From positions 1 through 29,788 of the forward strand of contig CALLHZ010000103.1 in the NCBI GenBank assembly GCA_938009115.1: DNA of 29,788 nt. Direction: 5' to 3'. Shown here piece after piece: positions 7,850-14,946 of the stretch. Source of the stretch: an uncultured Clostridia bacterium (lineage in GTDB: Bacteria > Bacillota > Clostridia > Peptostreptococcales > Anaerovoracaceae). The notes below the pieces were generated by a model that was not told where the DNA came from, did not search any database, and saw only the letters and a list, made by a program, of their open reading frames with translations. Each line of letters opens with the position of its first letter. The stretch's first letter is position 1. A program made the translations under genes and the position numbers.

Positions 7850-8688
7850 CAGAGCATATCCCCTGTGACGACCACCAGGACTTTTGACAGGTTCCTGAAA
7901 TCCACAGCAGGCTCGATCTCTATTACTTTCAGCAATGCCTCGCTGTTTTCGGTCACCGAGGAAATGGTGCCGATCGAAAGTCCGGCGGGATACAACCCCA
8001 ATCCCGATGTGACGAGGCGGTCCCCTGGATTCACTTTCGCATCCGTATCCAGCATATAGCCAGACAATCCGCCCCTGCCATTTCCGGAAGCAATGCCCAG
8101 GTAGCTTTCCTCATCGCTTTGATATACGCGAAAACTCACATTGCTGTTCATGTCCGTTATGGATGTCACTTTTCCGAACTGGTCGCCCGTTTCCGCGACC
8201 CGGCCGATCAGTCCTTGTCCGTTGACCACCACAGCGTCAGCCACTACACCGGAACGAGTTCCAGCATCGATCGTAAAAATATTAAAATGGCTGGACCCGT
8301 CCATGGAAACGACTCCGGCGGCGACCTTCAGCTTGCTTTCCTGCAGTCCCGGATAATTCAGCGCTTCCGACAGCGATCTCAACTCTCGCAGTTCAGTCCG
8401 CGTCAACTGCAAATCCAGGATCTTCTCGTCCAGGGCAGCGATCTGCTCCCGCAAGGCCTGGTTTTCGTCGACCAGCGAGCGAAAGTCAAAAACGCCCCGG
8501 GTTCCCCGGTCTATGACCCTTCCCAGCTTCGCAAAAGGCTTTTGGATCTCTGCCATTACCGCCTGGATGGTCAGCGCGTAGGGCGGATCCCGATGCGTCC
8601 CGTAGGAAGCAACCAACAGGGCGATCAGCAGGGCGGCCGCCAATGCAAAGCATGTGATGGTCCGATGTTCTTTCATCCATTTGAACAA
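7849..8688 (-). CDS. mreC: Rod shape-determining protein MreC
   Basis: Bitopic scaffold that joins the MreB filament to PBP2/RodA. It has an N-terminal membrane helix (about 10-28), a coiled coil (about 70-108, VDENQALREQIAALDEKI), then the paired beta-barrel MreC domain with GLIGRV, SNVSFRVYQSDE and the GDRLVTSGLGLYPAGLSIG region. It has 279 residues, a usual length. The start is a TTG at 8688 with GGGAG 9 bases upstream; the next ATG (8676) has a poorer site. It lies 24 bp after mreB and overlaps mreD by one base. Confidence 0.95.
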   Translation of the reverse strand: MFKWMKEHRTITCFALAAALLIALLVASYGTHRDPPYALTIQAVMAEIQKPFAKLGRVIDRGTRGVFDFRSLVDENQALREQIAALDEKILDLQLTRTELRELRSLSEALNYPGLQESKLKVAAGVVSMDGSSHFNIFTIDAGTRSGVVADAVVVNGQGLIGRVAETGDQFGKVTSITDMNSNVSFRVYQSDEESYLGIASGNGRGGLSGYMLDTDAKVNPGDRLVTSGLGLYPAGLSIGTISSVTENSEALLKVIEIEPAVDFRNLSKVLVVVTGDML

Positions 8689-8712
8689 AACGCTTTTCTC
8701 CCGTCTGCGTCA

Positions 8713-9747
8713 TCAGTACTTTCTGGAAGTCTGGGCATGATAGCGCAGCCTGGAAATGTCCTGAAGACTTTTTCCGGTGCCTTCGGCTACGGCCGTCATA
8801 GCATTCTCCGCCACCAGTACTCTAAGACCGGTTTCCCGTTCCAGCAGTACATTCAGACCCCGGAGCAAAGCGCCGCCGCCGGCCATCACCAGGCCGGATT
8901 CCACAATATCGGCCGCGATCTCCGGCGGAGATTGTTCCAACGTGCCTTTGACGCCATCTACAATGATCCTTACCGAATCCTCCAGCGCAAGAATAATGTC
9001 GTCGGAATGCACCTCCACCGCCGAAGGAAGACCGGTGATGATGTCGCGGCCTTTGGCTGTCATCGTGACGTCCCGGTACTCCCCGTCGGGCGGAATGGCA
9101 TATCCGATCTCGATCTTCAGTTTTTCGGCCAGCGCGATGCCAATCAGCAAATTGTATTTTTTTCGTACAAAATGTGCGATGGCTTCATCCATTTTATCTC
9201 CGCCGTAACGGATCGAGCTGCTGCTGACGATATCGCCCATAGAAAGGACGGCGATATCCATCGTGCCGCCGCCGATATCGACGACCATGCAGCCCCGGGC
9301 TTCGTCGATATCCAGTCCTGCGCCGATGGCTGCCGCCATCGGCTCCACGATGGTATAGACTTCTCTGGCGCCCATCTGGCGTATCACTTCTTCCACCGCC
9401 CGTTTTTCCACCTCCGTAACGCCCGACGGGATGCCGACAACGGCCCGAAGCTGTGAAAACATTCTTTTTTTCGGTACGATCCGCTCCACATACTCTTTGA
9501 GCATGGTCTGAGTCATCATGAAATCCGAAATCACGCCTTCCTGAAGAGGCCGGATGACCCGGATCCTTTCAGGCGTCCGCCCGCCCATTTCCTTGGCCTT
9601 CAAGCCCGTTGCCAGGATCTTGTCCGTGTATACATCCACGGCGATCACGGAAGGCTCATCCAGAATGATTCCCTCTCCTTTGGCATAAATGAGCGTATTG
9701 GCTGTCCCCAGATCAATACCGATGTCCCGTGTGTAAAAATTAAACAT
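8713..9747 (-). CDS. mreB: Rod shape-determining protein MreB
   Basis: Bacterial actin homologue that forms membrane-bound filaments and guides lateral wall synthesis. It has 344 residues, normal for MreB. The actin-fold motifs are phosphate-1 DIGIDLGTANTLIY, phosphate-2 VVDIGGGTMDIAVL and the adenosine loop VMAGGGALLRGL. The start MFNFYTRDIGIDLG at 9747 has AAAGG upstream. The frame stays open well upstream of this ATG, but that part runs through radC in another frame and is not MreB. A Mbl paralogue is possible, but the mreBCD context favours MreB. Confidence 0.97.
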   Translation of the reverse strand: MFNFYTRDIGIDLGTANTLIYAKGEGIILDEPSVIAVDVYTDKILATGLKAKEMGGRTPERIRVIRPLQEGVISDFMMTQTMLKEYVERIVPKKRMFSQLRAVVGIPSGVTEVEKRAVEEVIRQMGAREVYTIVEPMAAAIGAGLDIDEARGCMVVDIGGGTMDIAVLSMGDIVSSSSIRYGGDKMDEAIAHFVRKKYNLLIGIALAEKLKIEIGYAIPPDGEYRDVTMTAKGRDIITGLPSAVEVHSDDIILALEDSVRIIVDGVKGTLEQSPPEIAADIVESGLVMAGGGALLRGLNVLLERETGLRVLVAENAMTAVAEGTGKSLQDISRLRYHAQTSRKY

Positions 9748-9779
9748 ACACGGATCCCTTTCTGCACAGATGCAACATC

Positions 9780-10481
9780 TCACAGCATTCGCTGCTGCTT
9801 CAAACTGACATAGCGGCCGTCTCCGATCACGATGTGGTCCAATACCTGTATCCCAAGGATCCTGCCGGCCTGAACAAGCTGATCGGTCGTCGTGCGATCG
9901 GCCTGGCTGGGCGTAGGATCGCCGCTTGGATGATTGTGTACCAGAATGACCGCATTCACGCCCTTTTTTACCGCGGTCTGGAATACTTCTCTCGGATGGG
10001 CGCCGGCGGAATGAAGACCGCCGACCGAGATCTCCTCCTTCATGATGAGCTCGTTCTTCACATTCAGATGGGCAACACGGAATACCTCCCTTTTGAGGTG
10101 CCGCATGTCTTCCATAAACAGCTCGGCCACTTTGTCCGGCGTATCCAGCCGAACGCGGTTTTCTGCGGGGCTGACGGCGATCCTGCGCCCCAGTTCCATG
10201 GCAGCCACCAGTACGCAGGATTTCGCGATACCCACGCCTCTGAGTTGTTGGAATTCTTCGGGCTGACATGATGTCAGCCTTGACAGCGACCCGCCTTCCA
10301 GAGCCAAGATCCGGGCGGCCACCGCCAGAGCCGATTCCTCCCGGTTTCCGCTGGAGATCAGAACCGCCACCAGCTCTGCATTGGACAGGCTGGAAACACC
10401 CTGCGCCAGGATCTTTTCCCGCGGCAGCTCATTTCGCGGGAGTTCTCTGAGCATGGGGCCAATGCTGTTTTTTATATTCAT
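9780..10481 (-). CDS. radC: RadC-family JAB/MPN-domain protein
   Basis: Named for DNA repair, but its true activity is unsettled; the fold is a JAMM metalloprotease-like domain. A helix-hairpin-helix region (about 60-85, LRGVGIAKSCVLVAAMELGRR) precedes the JAMM motif HNHPSGDPTPSQAD, with a conserved Glu in EEISVGG. ATG 10481 is preferred because GGAG lies 5 bases upstream, giving 233 residues. A GTG at 10487 overlaps that site. It lies between maf and mreB, its standard position in Firmicutes. Confidence 0.95.
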   Translation of the reverse strand: MNIKNSIGPMLRELPRNELPREKILAQGVSSLSNAELVAVLISSGNREESALAVAARILALEGGSLSRLTSCQPEEFQQLRGVGIAKSCVLVAAMELGRRIAVSPAENRVRLDTPDKVAELFMEDMRHLKREVFRVAHLNVKNELIMKEEISVGGLHSAGAHPREVFQTAVKKGVNAVILVHNHPSGDPTPSQADRTTTDQLVQAGRILGIQVLDHIVIGDGRYVSLKQQRML

Positions 10482-10514
10482 GGTCACTCCGTTTCCGAAG
10501 CGCCCGTTCCCGTA

Positions 10515-11120
10515 TTATTCAAGAGAGATGCCAAGGGCATGCAGTTCCTCCAGGATCATGCCCAAAGGAAAACCGATCACGTTGTCTCTGGGTCCTGCGA
10601 CGCGTTCCACATAAGGAGAAAATCCCCCCTGAATGGCGTAAGCGCCGGCCTTATCCATGGATTCGCCCGTTGCCACGTAGCTGCGGATATCCTCTTCGCC
10701 GTAATCGATAAACTTTACACCGGTCACGCAGTAAAAGACACGCCGGATCCTGTCCGGCGTTCCCATAAGGCAAACACCGCTGTATACCCAGTGGGTCCGG
10801 CCATTGAGGAAGCGAAGCATTTCCATGGCCTCTTTTTCGGAAGCGGGCTTTCCAAGCACCGTGCCGGCGTAAACAACGGTGTCCGCAGCGATCAGCAGGC
10901 TCCTGCTCATGTCTGCGCCCTCCAGGCATAACTGCTCTTCCGCAGCCAAGGCTTTTTTCAGCGCCAGACACATGACAAGCTGCTGAGGCTCCAAAGGGAG
11001 CCTGACGGCTTCTTCCACTTCCGGGATCAGCACCCGGGGACAGATCCCGGCTTCGCGCAGCATATCGATGCGCCTGGGTGAGCCGGAGGCCAGGATGACC
11101 GATGAACCATATTTTACCAT
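10515..11120 (-). CDS. maf: Maf-family nucleotide pyrophosphatase
   Basis: House-cleaning enzyme that hydrolyses dTTP, UTP and modified nucleotides, linked to septum control in Bacillus. The N-terminus VILASGSPRRIDMLREAGI is the Maf signature. The ADTVV segment (LIAADTVVYAGTVLGKP), the MLRFLNGRTHWVYSGV block and the late GGFSPYVERVAGPRDNVIGFPL block are also present. ATG 11120 gives 201 residues, the normal length, and falls one base after the kinase stop (TAAAATG), so coupling by re-initiation is likely. The longer frame reaches 11198 inside the kinase gene and is rejected. The site before this ATG is weak, which fits coupled translation. Confidence 0.93.
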   Translation of the reverse strand: MVKYGSSVILASGSPRRIDMLREAGICPRVLIPEVEEAVRLPLEPQQLVMCLALKKALAAEEQLCLEGADMSRSLLIAADTVVYAGTVLGKPASEKEAMEMLRFLNGRTHWVYSGVCLMGTPDRIRRVFYCVTGVKFIDYGEEDIRSYVATGESMDKAGAYAIQGGFSPYVERVAGPRDNVIGFPLGMILEELHALGISLE

Positions 11121-11121
11121 T

Positions 11122-12633
11122 TTATAACCGATGTGCCAAGTCTTTTGTCTGGAGATATAAATCATCGAAAACTTGCTGATATTTTTGATAAACCGCATGT
11201 TTTTCCGGATCCGGCCGATAGTTCGGACCCTCTTCTATCACGGCGGCCAGTTCTTCGTATCCGGAAAAATAGCGGATACCCATCGCTGCCATCATTGCGT
11301 CCCCGAAGCTGGCTCCGATGGTGTTTTTGGACGTTCGCAGCACTTCTCCGGTGATATCCGAGATCAACTGCAGCCATACCGGATTTTTGGTGCCACCGCC
11401 GGTGGCCATGATTTTCCGCATGGGAACTCCGTGTTCCCGGAAGATCTTGAAATGCTGATTGATCGCAAAACCCACTGATTCCAGCGCGCTGCGATAAAGA
11501 TGATCCCTCGTGTGCTCCAGCGTGAGTCCGAATATAACTCCCTTGGCCAGCGGATCGTTGATTGGTGTTCTTTCCCCGGCAAAATAAGGCAGTGTAACAA
11601 GACCGCCGCTGCCGGGCGGAATGCTGGCAGCGCCATGCATTATCAGCTCATAAGCATTTCCGCCGGCCTTTTCGGCCGCGGCAACGACATCAGGAAACAG
11701 CTGATCCCGATACCAGCGCGTTAGAGTGCCGGCGGTGTTCGTGCCTGCGGATATATCAAAAGTTCCCGGTATAATAAATTCTTCCCGCCACACCCGGTCG
11801 TCGTTCACCAGCCGGTCGGTGCAAAGAAACATATAGACAGAAGATCCGATCTGCAGCATCATGTCGCCCGGCTCCAGCACGCCGGCACTGATGGCTTCGG
11901 CGCCGGAGTCGTCAGTACCTACGATGACCGGTGTCCCGGCGGCAAGTCCGGTATCGGCAGCAGCCTTCGGCGTTATCCGCCCGGCCACATCGATGGTCGA
12001 CAGGACCTCTGCCAGTTGATCCGGCCTGCAGATGGGTCCACAAAGCTTTTCGTCGGGAGTGCCGTCGGCACGATACAGAGGATTAAAACTGGACAAACCC
12101 AAAAAACGGTCCACCGTATACCGCCCGGTTAGCTTCGCCGTCAAATAAGAGGATCCGGTCAAAAACTTATGCGCCTTCGCATGGATCTCCGGCTCATGGT
12201 TTTTGATCCACAGTATCTTTGGCATCACATCGCTGGAGCAAAGGGGGCGTCCATACCAGGCCTTGATCTGTTCAGCACCGTACAACTCCGTCAGCTGCTC
12301 CATCTCTTCTACGGCCCGAGCATCGATCCCGTACAGGATCGCTTTGCGCAGGGGCCTGCACTGCGCGTCTACTGGCAGACAATCTGCGCCCAGGGCGCTG
12401 GCGCCAAGCGCTTTGACATCCAAAGGATCGATCCCGCTTTGCGTCAAAAGATCATGGCTGATGGCGCAAAAATCGTGCCACCAGACAGCCTCGGCGTCAT
12501 GCTCGAAATGATTGGGCTTTGGGTTTTCCATCCCGTGGGGATGGGCGGATACCGCAATGATCCTAAAATCCCTGTCCACCAGGACCCCCTTGCTCTCGAA
12601 GGTCCCCGTATCGATTCCCATAAAGTAATCCAT
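11122..12633 (-). CDS. FGGY-family carbohydrate kinase, substrate unknown
   Basis: ATP-dependent kinase of the xylulokinase/ribulokinase/glycerol kinase superfamily, 503 residues. The N-terminal nucleotide-binding segment MGIDTGTFESKGVLVD is present. The two FGGY signatures are also seen: DVMPKILWIKN, and GVIFGLTLEHTRDHLYRSALE. The catalytic aspartate is probably in GTDDSG (D241/D242), and ATGGGTKNPVWLQ is the adenosine-binding loop. AGGAG lies 6 bases before the ATG. It follows the FrlC-like epimerase by 9 bp, so the pair probably isomerises and phosphorylates one ketose or polyol. It then runs directly into maf. The sequence does not reveal the sugar; a ketopentose or ketohexose is my inference from the family. 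Confidence 0.9.
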   Translation of the reverse strand: MDYFMGIDTGTFESKGVLVDRDFRIIAVSAHPHGMENPKPNHFEHDAEAVWWHDFCAISHDLLTQSGIDPLDVKALGASALGADCLPVDAQCRPLRKAILYGIDARAVEEMEQLTELYGAEQIKAWYGRPLCSSDVMPKILWIKNHEPEIHAKAHKFLTGSSYLTAKLTGRYTVDRFLGLSSFNPLYRADGTPDEKLCGPICRPDQLAEVLSTIDVAGRITPKAAADTGLAAGTPVIVGTDDSGAEAISAGVLEPGDMMLQIGSSVYMFLCTDRLVNDDRVWREEFIIPGTFDISAGTNTAGTLTRWYRDQLFPDVVAAAEKAGGNAYELIMHGAASIPPGSGGLVTLPYFAGERTPINDPLAKGVIFGLTLEHTRDHLYRSALESVGFAINQHFKIFREHGVPMRKIMATGGGTKNPVWLQLISDITGEVLRTSKNTIGASFGDAMMAAMGIRYFSGYEELAAVIEEGPNYRPDPEKHAVYQKYQQVFDDLYLQTKDLAHRL

Positions 12634-12642
12634 CGTTGGCTC

Positions 12643-13461
12643 CTATTTAAGCATATCGCGGACGCGATCGATGGCCTTCTTCGCATAAAGGCGCGGCTCG
12701 CGGATATAAGCGGTAACCAGTTCAATGGTGGCGGTGCCCTCATAGCCTATGGCCTGCAGCTCCTGCATGGTTTCTCTGAAGGGCATGATGCCGTCGCCCG
12801 GAAGCACATGAGTCTCGTCGGCGCCGTTGGAGTCTACGATATGCAAGTGCTGCATTTTGCTTCCAAGCTTGTCGAAGTAGGCAAAAATACTTTCGTCCTG
12901 GACAAAAGGCGCCACGATATCCAGCATGCCCACGAGATGATCCGAAGGGACACGGTCAAAGAGCTGAACCAGGTCATTGGCATTTTTGATCACGTTGGTC
13001 TCCCAGGGCGTGGTGGTTTCCATCAGGACTTTATGTCCGATGCTTTCGGCATAATCAGTAAGTTCCCGGATGGTCCTGACCAGCCGGTCCCAGATCTCCT
13101 CATAAGTCGCATAATAGCCTGCGTGGCCGGTGCTTACCAGCGTCCATTCCGCGCCCATGGCTTTGGCCATATCAAAGCACAGCTTCAGATACTCCACAGC
13201 GTCTCTGCGCTGCGTTTCTGATCCGATCATATAGTTGAACGGATAGTTGTTGGCTTCCGGAGAATAGCCCCTGACGGGCATTTCATAACGATCGATCAAT
13301 CGCAGGATCTCGATGATTTCGCCGTTTTTCAGATCCGGCGCATAGGTGCTTGGCCGGCCGCCCCACAATTCCACATAATCGTAACCGAAGCGCTTCGCAT
13401 CCTCAAAGGCGTGGGCAATCGGATTTCTCTGATATCCCGAAGTAAACAAGCCGATCAGCAT
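12643..13461 (-). CDS. FrlC-like sugar epimerase/isomerase (AP-endonuclease-2 TIM-barrel family)
   Basis: 272-residue TIM-barrel protein. It closely resembles, from memory, E. coli FrlC, the fructoselysine/psicoselysine 3-epimerase: the opening GLFTSGYQRNPIAHAF, the ELWGGRPSTYAPDLK block, the SPEANNYPFNYM block, LHIVDSNGADETH and IELVTAYIREPRLYA all have counterparts there. The expected metal ligands are E148, D181, H207 and E247. GAGG lies 7 bases before the ATG. No frlB deglycase or PfkB-type frlD kinase is present. Its partner here is an FGGY kinase, so the substrate may be a free ketose rather than an Amadori product. It is the first gene of the long minus-strand run that continues into maf, radC and mreBCD. 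Confidence 0.85.
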   Translation of the reverse strand: MLIGLFTSGYQRNPIAHAFEDAKRFGYDYVELWGGRPSTYAPDLKNGEIIEILRLIDRYEMPVRGYSPEANNYPFNYMIGSETQRRDAVEYLKLCFDMAKAMGAEWTLVSTGHAGYYATYEEIWDRLVRTIRELTDYAESIGHKVLMETTTPWETNVIKNANDLVQLFDRVPSDHLVGMLDIVAPFVQDESIFAYFDKLGSKMQHLHIVDSNGADETHVLPGDGIMPFRETMQELQAIGYEGTATIELVTAYIREPRLYAKKAIDRVRDMLK

Positions 13462-13495
13462 ATCTGTTCCTCACTTTCTGTTCAAGGGCCGCCGC

Positions 13496-13512
13496 CACCG
13501 CCATTGGCGGTG
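13496..13512 (-). other. GC-rich hairpin in the leader of the epimerase operon
   Basis: A perfect 7-bp stem, CACCGCC/GGCGGTG, with a 3-base loop, lies 34 bases upstream of the epimerase ATG. No U-run follows, so it is not a terminator. It would sit near the 5' end of the mRNA and could stabilise it, or be the target of a regulator. Confidence 0.5.
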
Positions 13513-13515
13513 CGT

Positions 13516-13538
13516 GGAAACTTTTCCTCAGTATAGCA
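13516..13538 (-). promoter_or_regulatory. Extended -10 promoter with palindromic operator over the start site
   Basis: On the minus strand TGC-TATACT (13538-13530) is an extended -10 box; the -35 is weak. The palindrome GGAAA-AG-TTTCC (13527-13516) begins 2 bases after the -10 and covers the expected start. This position suits a repressor of the LacI or CcpA type, although the usual central CG is AG here. It would control the epimerase/kinase genes and any read-through into maf-radC-mre. Confidence 0.5.
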
Positions 13539-13603
13539 TACAACCCGGGATCCGGTACAGCGCAATTCCCGGGAACATGCTTCCCCTTTCCGCCTCAATG
13601 CGC

Positions 13604-13609
13604 TATAAT
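13604..13609 (+). promoter_or_regulatory. -10 box for the DUF1015 gene
   Basis: A perfect TATAAT lies 30 bases upstream of the ATG at 13640. The -35 region (TTCCCC at 17-base spacing) is poor, so an activator or a weak promoter is likely. It is back to back with the epimerase promoter. Confidence 0.5.
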
Positions 13610-13639
13610 AAATAAAATTTTGACTGGAAAGGATATCTC

Positions 13640-14869
13640 ATGGCACACTTTACCCCTTTTGCCGTCATTCATCCGAAGGCGGAGCTTGCAGCGGAGCTGT
13701 GCGCCCTGCCCTACGATGTGATGGACCGGGCGGAGGCAGCGGAAATGGCTGCCGGGCGCCCTTACAGTTTTTTGCGCATTTCGAGATCGGAGATCGAGCT
13801 GCCGGCCGAAACGGATCCCTACGCGGATGTCGTATATGAAAAAGCCAGGGAAAATCTGATGTGTTGGCTGGAGCAGGGGATCCTGGTCCGGGAATCAGAC
13901 CCGTGCTACGTAATTTACAGGCAGACCTCCGGGAAGCATGTGCAGACCGGCGTCGCAGGCTGCGCAGGCATCGACGATTATGAGCGAAACATCATCAGGC
14001 GCCACGAAGTGACCCGGGAAGAAAAAGAGCGGGACCGCACCCGCCATTTCGACGTGTGCCAGGCTCATACCGAGCCGGTATTCTTGACGTACCGCAGCAG
14101 TCAAATCATCGATGTGACCGTAAAAAAATGGATCGGAGAGCACCAGCCGCTCTTTGATTTCACTGCGGCGGACGGCGTGAGGCATCAGCTGTGGCTCGTA
14201 AAAGATCCCGGCGCCATTGAGGTCCTGGCCATCGGGTTTGAAGAGGTGCCGCTCTTCTATATCGCCGACGGACACCACCGGGCCGCCTCTGCCGTGACCG
14301 TCGCTCAAAAACGCCGTCTGGAACAGAAAAAAAATGAAGGATTTCTTGCCGTGTGCTTCCCTGCTTTCGATCTTGAAATCATGGACTACAACCGCCTTGT
14401 CAAAGATTTGAACGGGTATTCCCGCGAAGATTTTCTCACTGCAGCGGAACAGGCCGGATTCCGTATCGCGCCGATTAAGGGATCCGTCTACAAGCCTCAG
14501 AGCAAAGGATCCTTTGCCATGTATCTCTCCGGCCGGTGGTACAGCGTCAAATGCCGGCCCGGCTTTGAGACCGGCGATCCCATCGCCGATCTGGATGTAT
14601 CGATCCTTCAGGATCATATCCTGAAGCCGATCCTGGGGATTTTGGACCCCAGAACCGATCCGCGCATCGATTTTGCGGGCGGCATACGCGGCCTGCGGGA
14701 ATTGGAACGCCGCGTAGACGGCGGCTCCGCCGCCGTCGCGTTCGCCCTGCATCCCGTCAGCATGGAAGAACTGCTCAAGGCAGCGGATGCCGGGCGAATG
14801 ATGCCGCCCAAATCCACCTGGTTTGAACCGAAATTGGCCAGCGGCTTGTTTCTCCACGCACTGGACTGA
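13640..14869 (+). CDS. DUF1015-family protein (COG4198)
   Basis: A 409-residue soluble protein of the DUF1015 family, recognised by the N-terminal LCALPYDVMDRAEA and PYSFLRISRSEIEL, the NIIRRHEVTREEKERDRTRH block, and the central FYIADGHHRAASA (ADGHHR, residues 209-214). The function is not firmly known. In other Firmicutes such genes often lie near serine-biosynthesis genes, but serA and serC are not in this window. The DGHHR motif resembles the motif of ParB/Srx-fold kinases such as the serine kinase SerK; a small-molecule kinase role is inference only. GGAAAGGA ends 6 bases before the ATG. It is a single-gene unit with its own -10 box and a strong terminator, divergent from the sugar/maf/mre operon. 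Confidence 0.88.
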   Translation: MAHFTPFAVIHPKAELAAELCALPYDVMDRAEAAEMAAGRPYSFLRISRSEIELPAETDPYADVVYEKARENLMCWLEQGILVRESDPCYVIYRQTSGKHVQTGVAGCAGIDDYERNIIRRHEVTREEKERDRTRHFDVCQAHTEPVFLTYRSSQIIDVTVKKWIGEHQPLFDFTAADGVRHQLWLVKDPGAIEVLAIGFEEVPLFYIADGHHRAASAVTVAQKRRLEQKKNEGFLAVCFPAFDLEIMDYNRLVKDLNGYSREDFLTAAEQAGFRIAPIKGSVYKPQSKGSFAMYLSGRWYSVKCRPGFETGDPIADLDVSILQDHILKPILGILDPRTDPRIDFAGGIRGLRELERRVDGGSAAVAFALHPVSMEELLKAADAGRMMPPKSTWFEPKLASGLFLHALD

Positions 14870-14886
14870 TAAGAAGACGGATAATG

Positions 14887-14930
14887 AAAGCCGCCGTCCA
14901 CGCACCACTGCGGGAACGGCGGCTTTTTCT
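14887..14930 (+). terminator. Strong rho-independent terminator after the DUF1015 gene
   Basis: AAAGCCGCCGT (14887-14897) pairs perfectly with ACGGCGGCTTT (14916-14926), an 11-bp stem followed by TTCTCTTTT. The stem lies between convergent genes and may also slow minus-strand transcription leaving the amidohydrolase gene, where the tail is a weaker TTTCATTAT. Confidence 0.88.
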
Positions 14931-14946
14931 CTTTTATTAAGCCCTC

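Noticed and set aside
8119..9456. Plus-strand open frame of 445 codons opposite mreC/mreB
   Set aside because: Antisense to well-identified genes, low-complexity composition, no ribosome site or motif.
9748..10269. Upstream extension of the mreB frame (518 codons in total)
   Set aside because: The extension lies in another frame of radC, and MreB starts normally at 9747 with a ribosome site.
12169..13221. Plus-strand open frame of 350 codons opposite the sugar kinase and epimerase
   Set aside because: Shadow of two genes with clear family motifs; no ribosome site.
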